Part shown: piece after piece, positions 5,618-6,276 of the stretch
Position numbering within the stretch: position 1 is the first letter of the stretch
How the letters are laid out: each line of letters opens with the position of its first letter
Origin: Paracoccaceae bacterium
GTDB taxonomy: Bacteria > Pseudomonadota > Alphaproteobacteria > Rhodobacterales > Rhodobacteraceae
DNA: 6,276 bases
NCBI GenBank assembly: GCA_007120685.1
Contig: SKNG01000489.1
Coordinates: forward strand, 1-6,276
Reading direction: 5' to 3'
Made by a program: the position numbers and the translations under genes
Notes under the pieces: model-generated
Databases searched by the model: none
What the model was told of the DNA's origin: nothing
The model's input: the letters and a program-made list of their open reading frames with translations, nothing else

Positions 5618-6276
5618 GCCTGCCCCGCCACCCCGCCTGACAGCCCGGCAACGGCGACCCCCGCCGCCTCGATCGCGCCGCGCAGGAACCGCGCAGTCCC
5701 TACCGCCTGCGCGCTGTCCCCATGCAGGCAGATCGTGTCGATCCGCGCCGGCAGCAGCGTGCCCCGCGCGGTGATGATCGCCCCGGCGCGCAGCATCGCC
5801 ACCACCCGCGCGCCAATCTCGCCCGGATCATGCAGCACCGCGCCCGGCAGGCGGCGGTCCAGCAACAGGCCGGTCTCGGCATAGGCGCGGTCGGCAAAGA
5901 TCTCGCAGGCCAGCCTGGCCCCCAGCGCGCGGGCGGCGCGTTCCTGGGCGGTGCCGGCGATTACCATCAGCACGATCTCCGGATCGACCGCCAGCGCGCC
6001 TTGATAGCAGCTTCGCGCCAGCGCCTCGTCCTCGGCCGCCATGTTGGCCAGCGCGCCATGCAGCTTCAGATGCCCCACGCGCCCACCCGCCAGCCGCGCC
6101 ATCGCCTGCGCCGCGCCAAGCTGATAGGCGGTCAGGTGGCGCGCCTCGTCATGGCTGACCTGCATCCGCCGCCGCCCGAAGCCCTGCAGATCCGGCAGGC
6201 CGGGATGCGCGCCGATGCCCACCCCGCGCGCCACCGCCCGCGCCATCGTCGCCGCCATCGCATCCGGGTCGCCGGC
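5566..6276 (-). CDS. pxpA: 5-oxoprolinase subunit A (LamB/YcsF family), 5' end outside the window
   Basis: This is one subunit of the PxpABC complex, which uses ATP to open 5-oxoproline (pyroglutamate) to glutamate in the cytoplasm. 236 residues are visible; about 15-45 N-terminal residues lie beyond the right edge, since the frame is open there and starts in the middle of the 'CGFHAGDP' motif (visible as AGDPDAM). Diagnostic stretches follow: VGIGAHPGLPDLQGFGRR (19-36), LKLHGALANMAAEDE, CEIFADRAYAETGLLLDRR, and ICLHGDSAQAV near the C-terminus. An in-frame ATG at 6258 is internal, not the start. The normal end would come shortly after GVAVAGLS; instead the frame continues for about 22 Gly/Ala/Pro-rich residues through the GC-rich repeat and stops at its ATATTTGA. 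It is convergent with the TetR gene, 67 bases apart. pxpB and pxpC, usually adjacent, are not in view. Confidence 0.9.
   Translation of the reverse strand, partial: AGDPDAMAATMARAVARGVGIGAHPGLPDLQGFGRRRMQVSHDEARHLTAYQLGAAQAMARLAGGRVGHLKLHGALANMAAEDEALARSCYQGALAVDPEIVLMVIAGTAQERAARALGARLACEIFADRAYAETGLLLDRRLPGAVLHDPGEIGARVVAMLRAGAIITARGTLLPARIDTICLHGDSAQAVGTARFLRGAIEAAGVAVAGLSGGVAGQAGGAAPQPAAPSPPRDI

Noticed and set aside
5052..5651. Minus strand frame of 199 codons opposite tetR
   Set aside because: It is a shadow of the TetR gene, whose helix-turn-helix and start site are convincing.
1..6276. CRISPR arrays, tRNA or rRNA genes
   Set aside because: I saw no regularly spaced repeats and no cloverleaf or rRNA-like stretches on either strand.

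Overview
The window is GC-rich DNA with codon use and gene families typical of an alphaproteobacterium. It is most likely a member of the Rhodobacteraceae (Paracoccus/Rhodobacter type). The GC-rich hairpin followed by a CCCGGGATATTTGAAGAGCA-type motif at 5555-5617 resembles an intergenic element that I recall as common in that family; this placement is from memory, not from a search.

The centre is an intact, divergently organised catabolic module. A TetR-family regulator (4821-5498, + strand) is separated by a 139-bp control region from a leftward operon. The first gene of the operon encodes an enoyl-CoA hydratase-family protein (3854-4681) that looks like AtuE, isohexenylglutaconyl-CoA hydratase. 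It overlaps by ATGA a full-length AtuA-family protein (1980-3857). AtuA, AtuE and a TetR-type repressor are known together from the acyclic terpene (citronellol/geraniol) utilisation pathway of Pseudomonas. The carboxylase, dehydrogenase and lyase steps are not in this window, so the substrate stays open.

Downstream of atuA the same operon appears to have continued into a second enoyl-CoA hydratase/isomerase (GTGA overlap with atuA) and a three-component TRAP uptake system in the order DctP, DctQ, DctM. All four are broken. The hydratase has a one-base frameshift and runs into the dctP remnant. dctP has a large internal deletion and a frameshift. dctQ has an in-frame TGA near its start and an exact 13-bp tandem duplication that shifts frame. 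dctM has a frameshift and ends after about 50 codons next to a sequence resembling an insertion-sequence end (1-115). Two intact genes beside four damaged ones argue for real decay of the transport half rather than general sequencing error.

At the right, convergent with the regulator, lies the 3' part of a 5-oxoprolinase subunit A gene (pxpA; LamB/YcsF family), which runs off the window edge. Its reading frame passes through the GC-rich repeat element and takes its stop codon from it.
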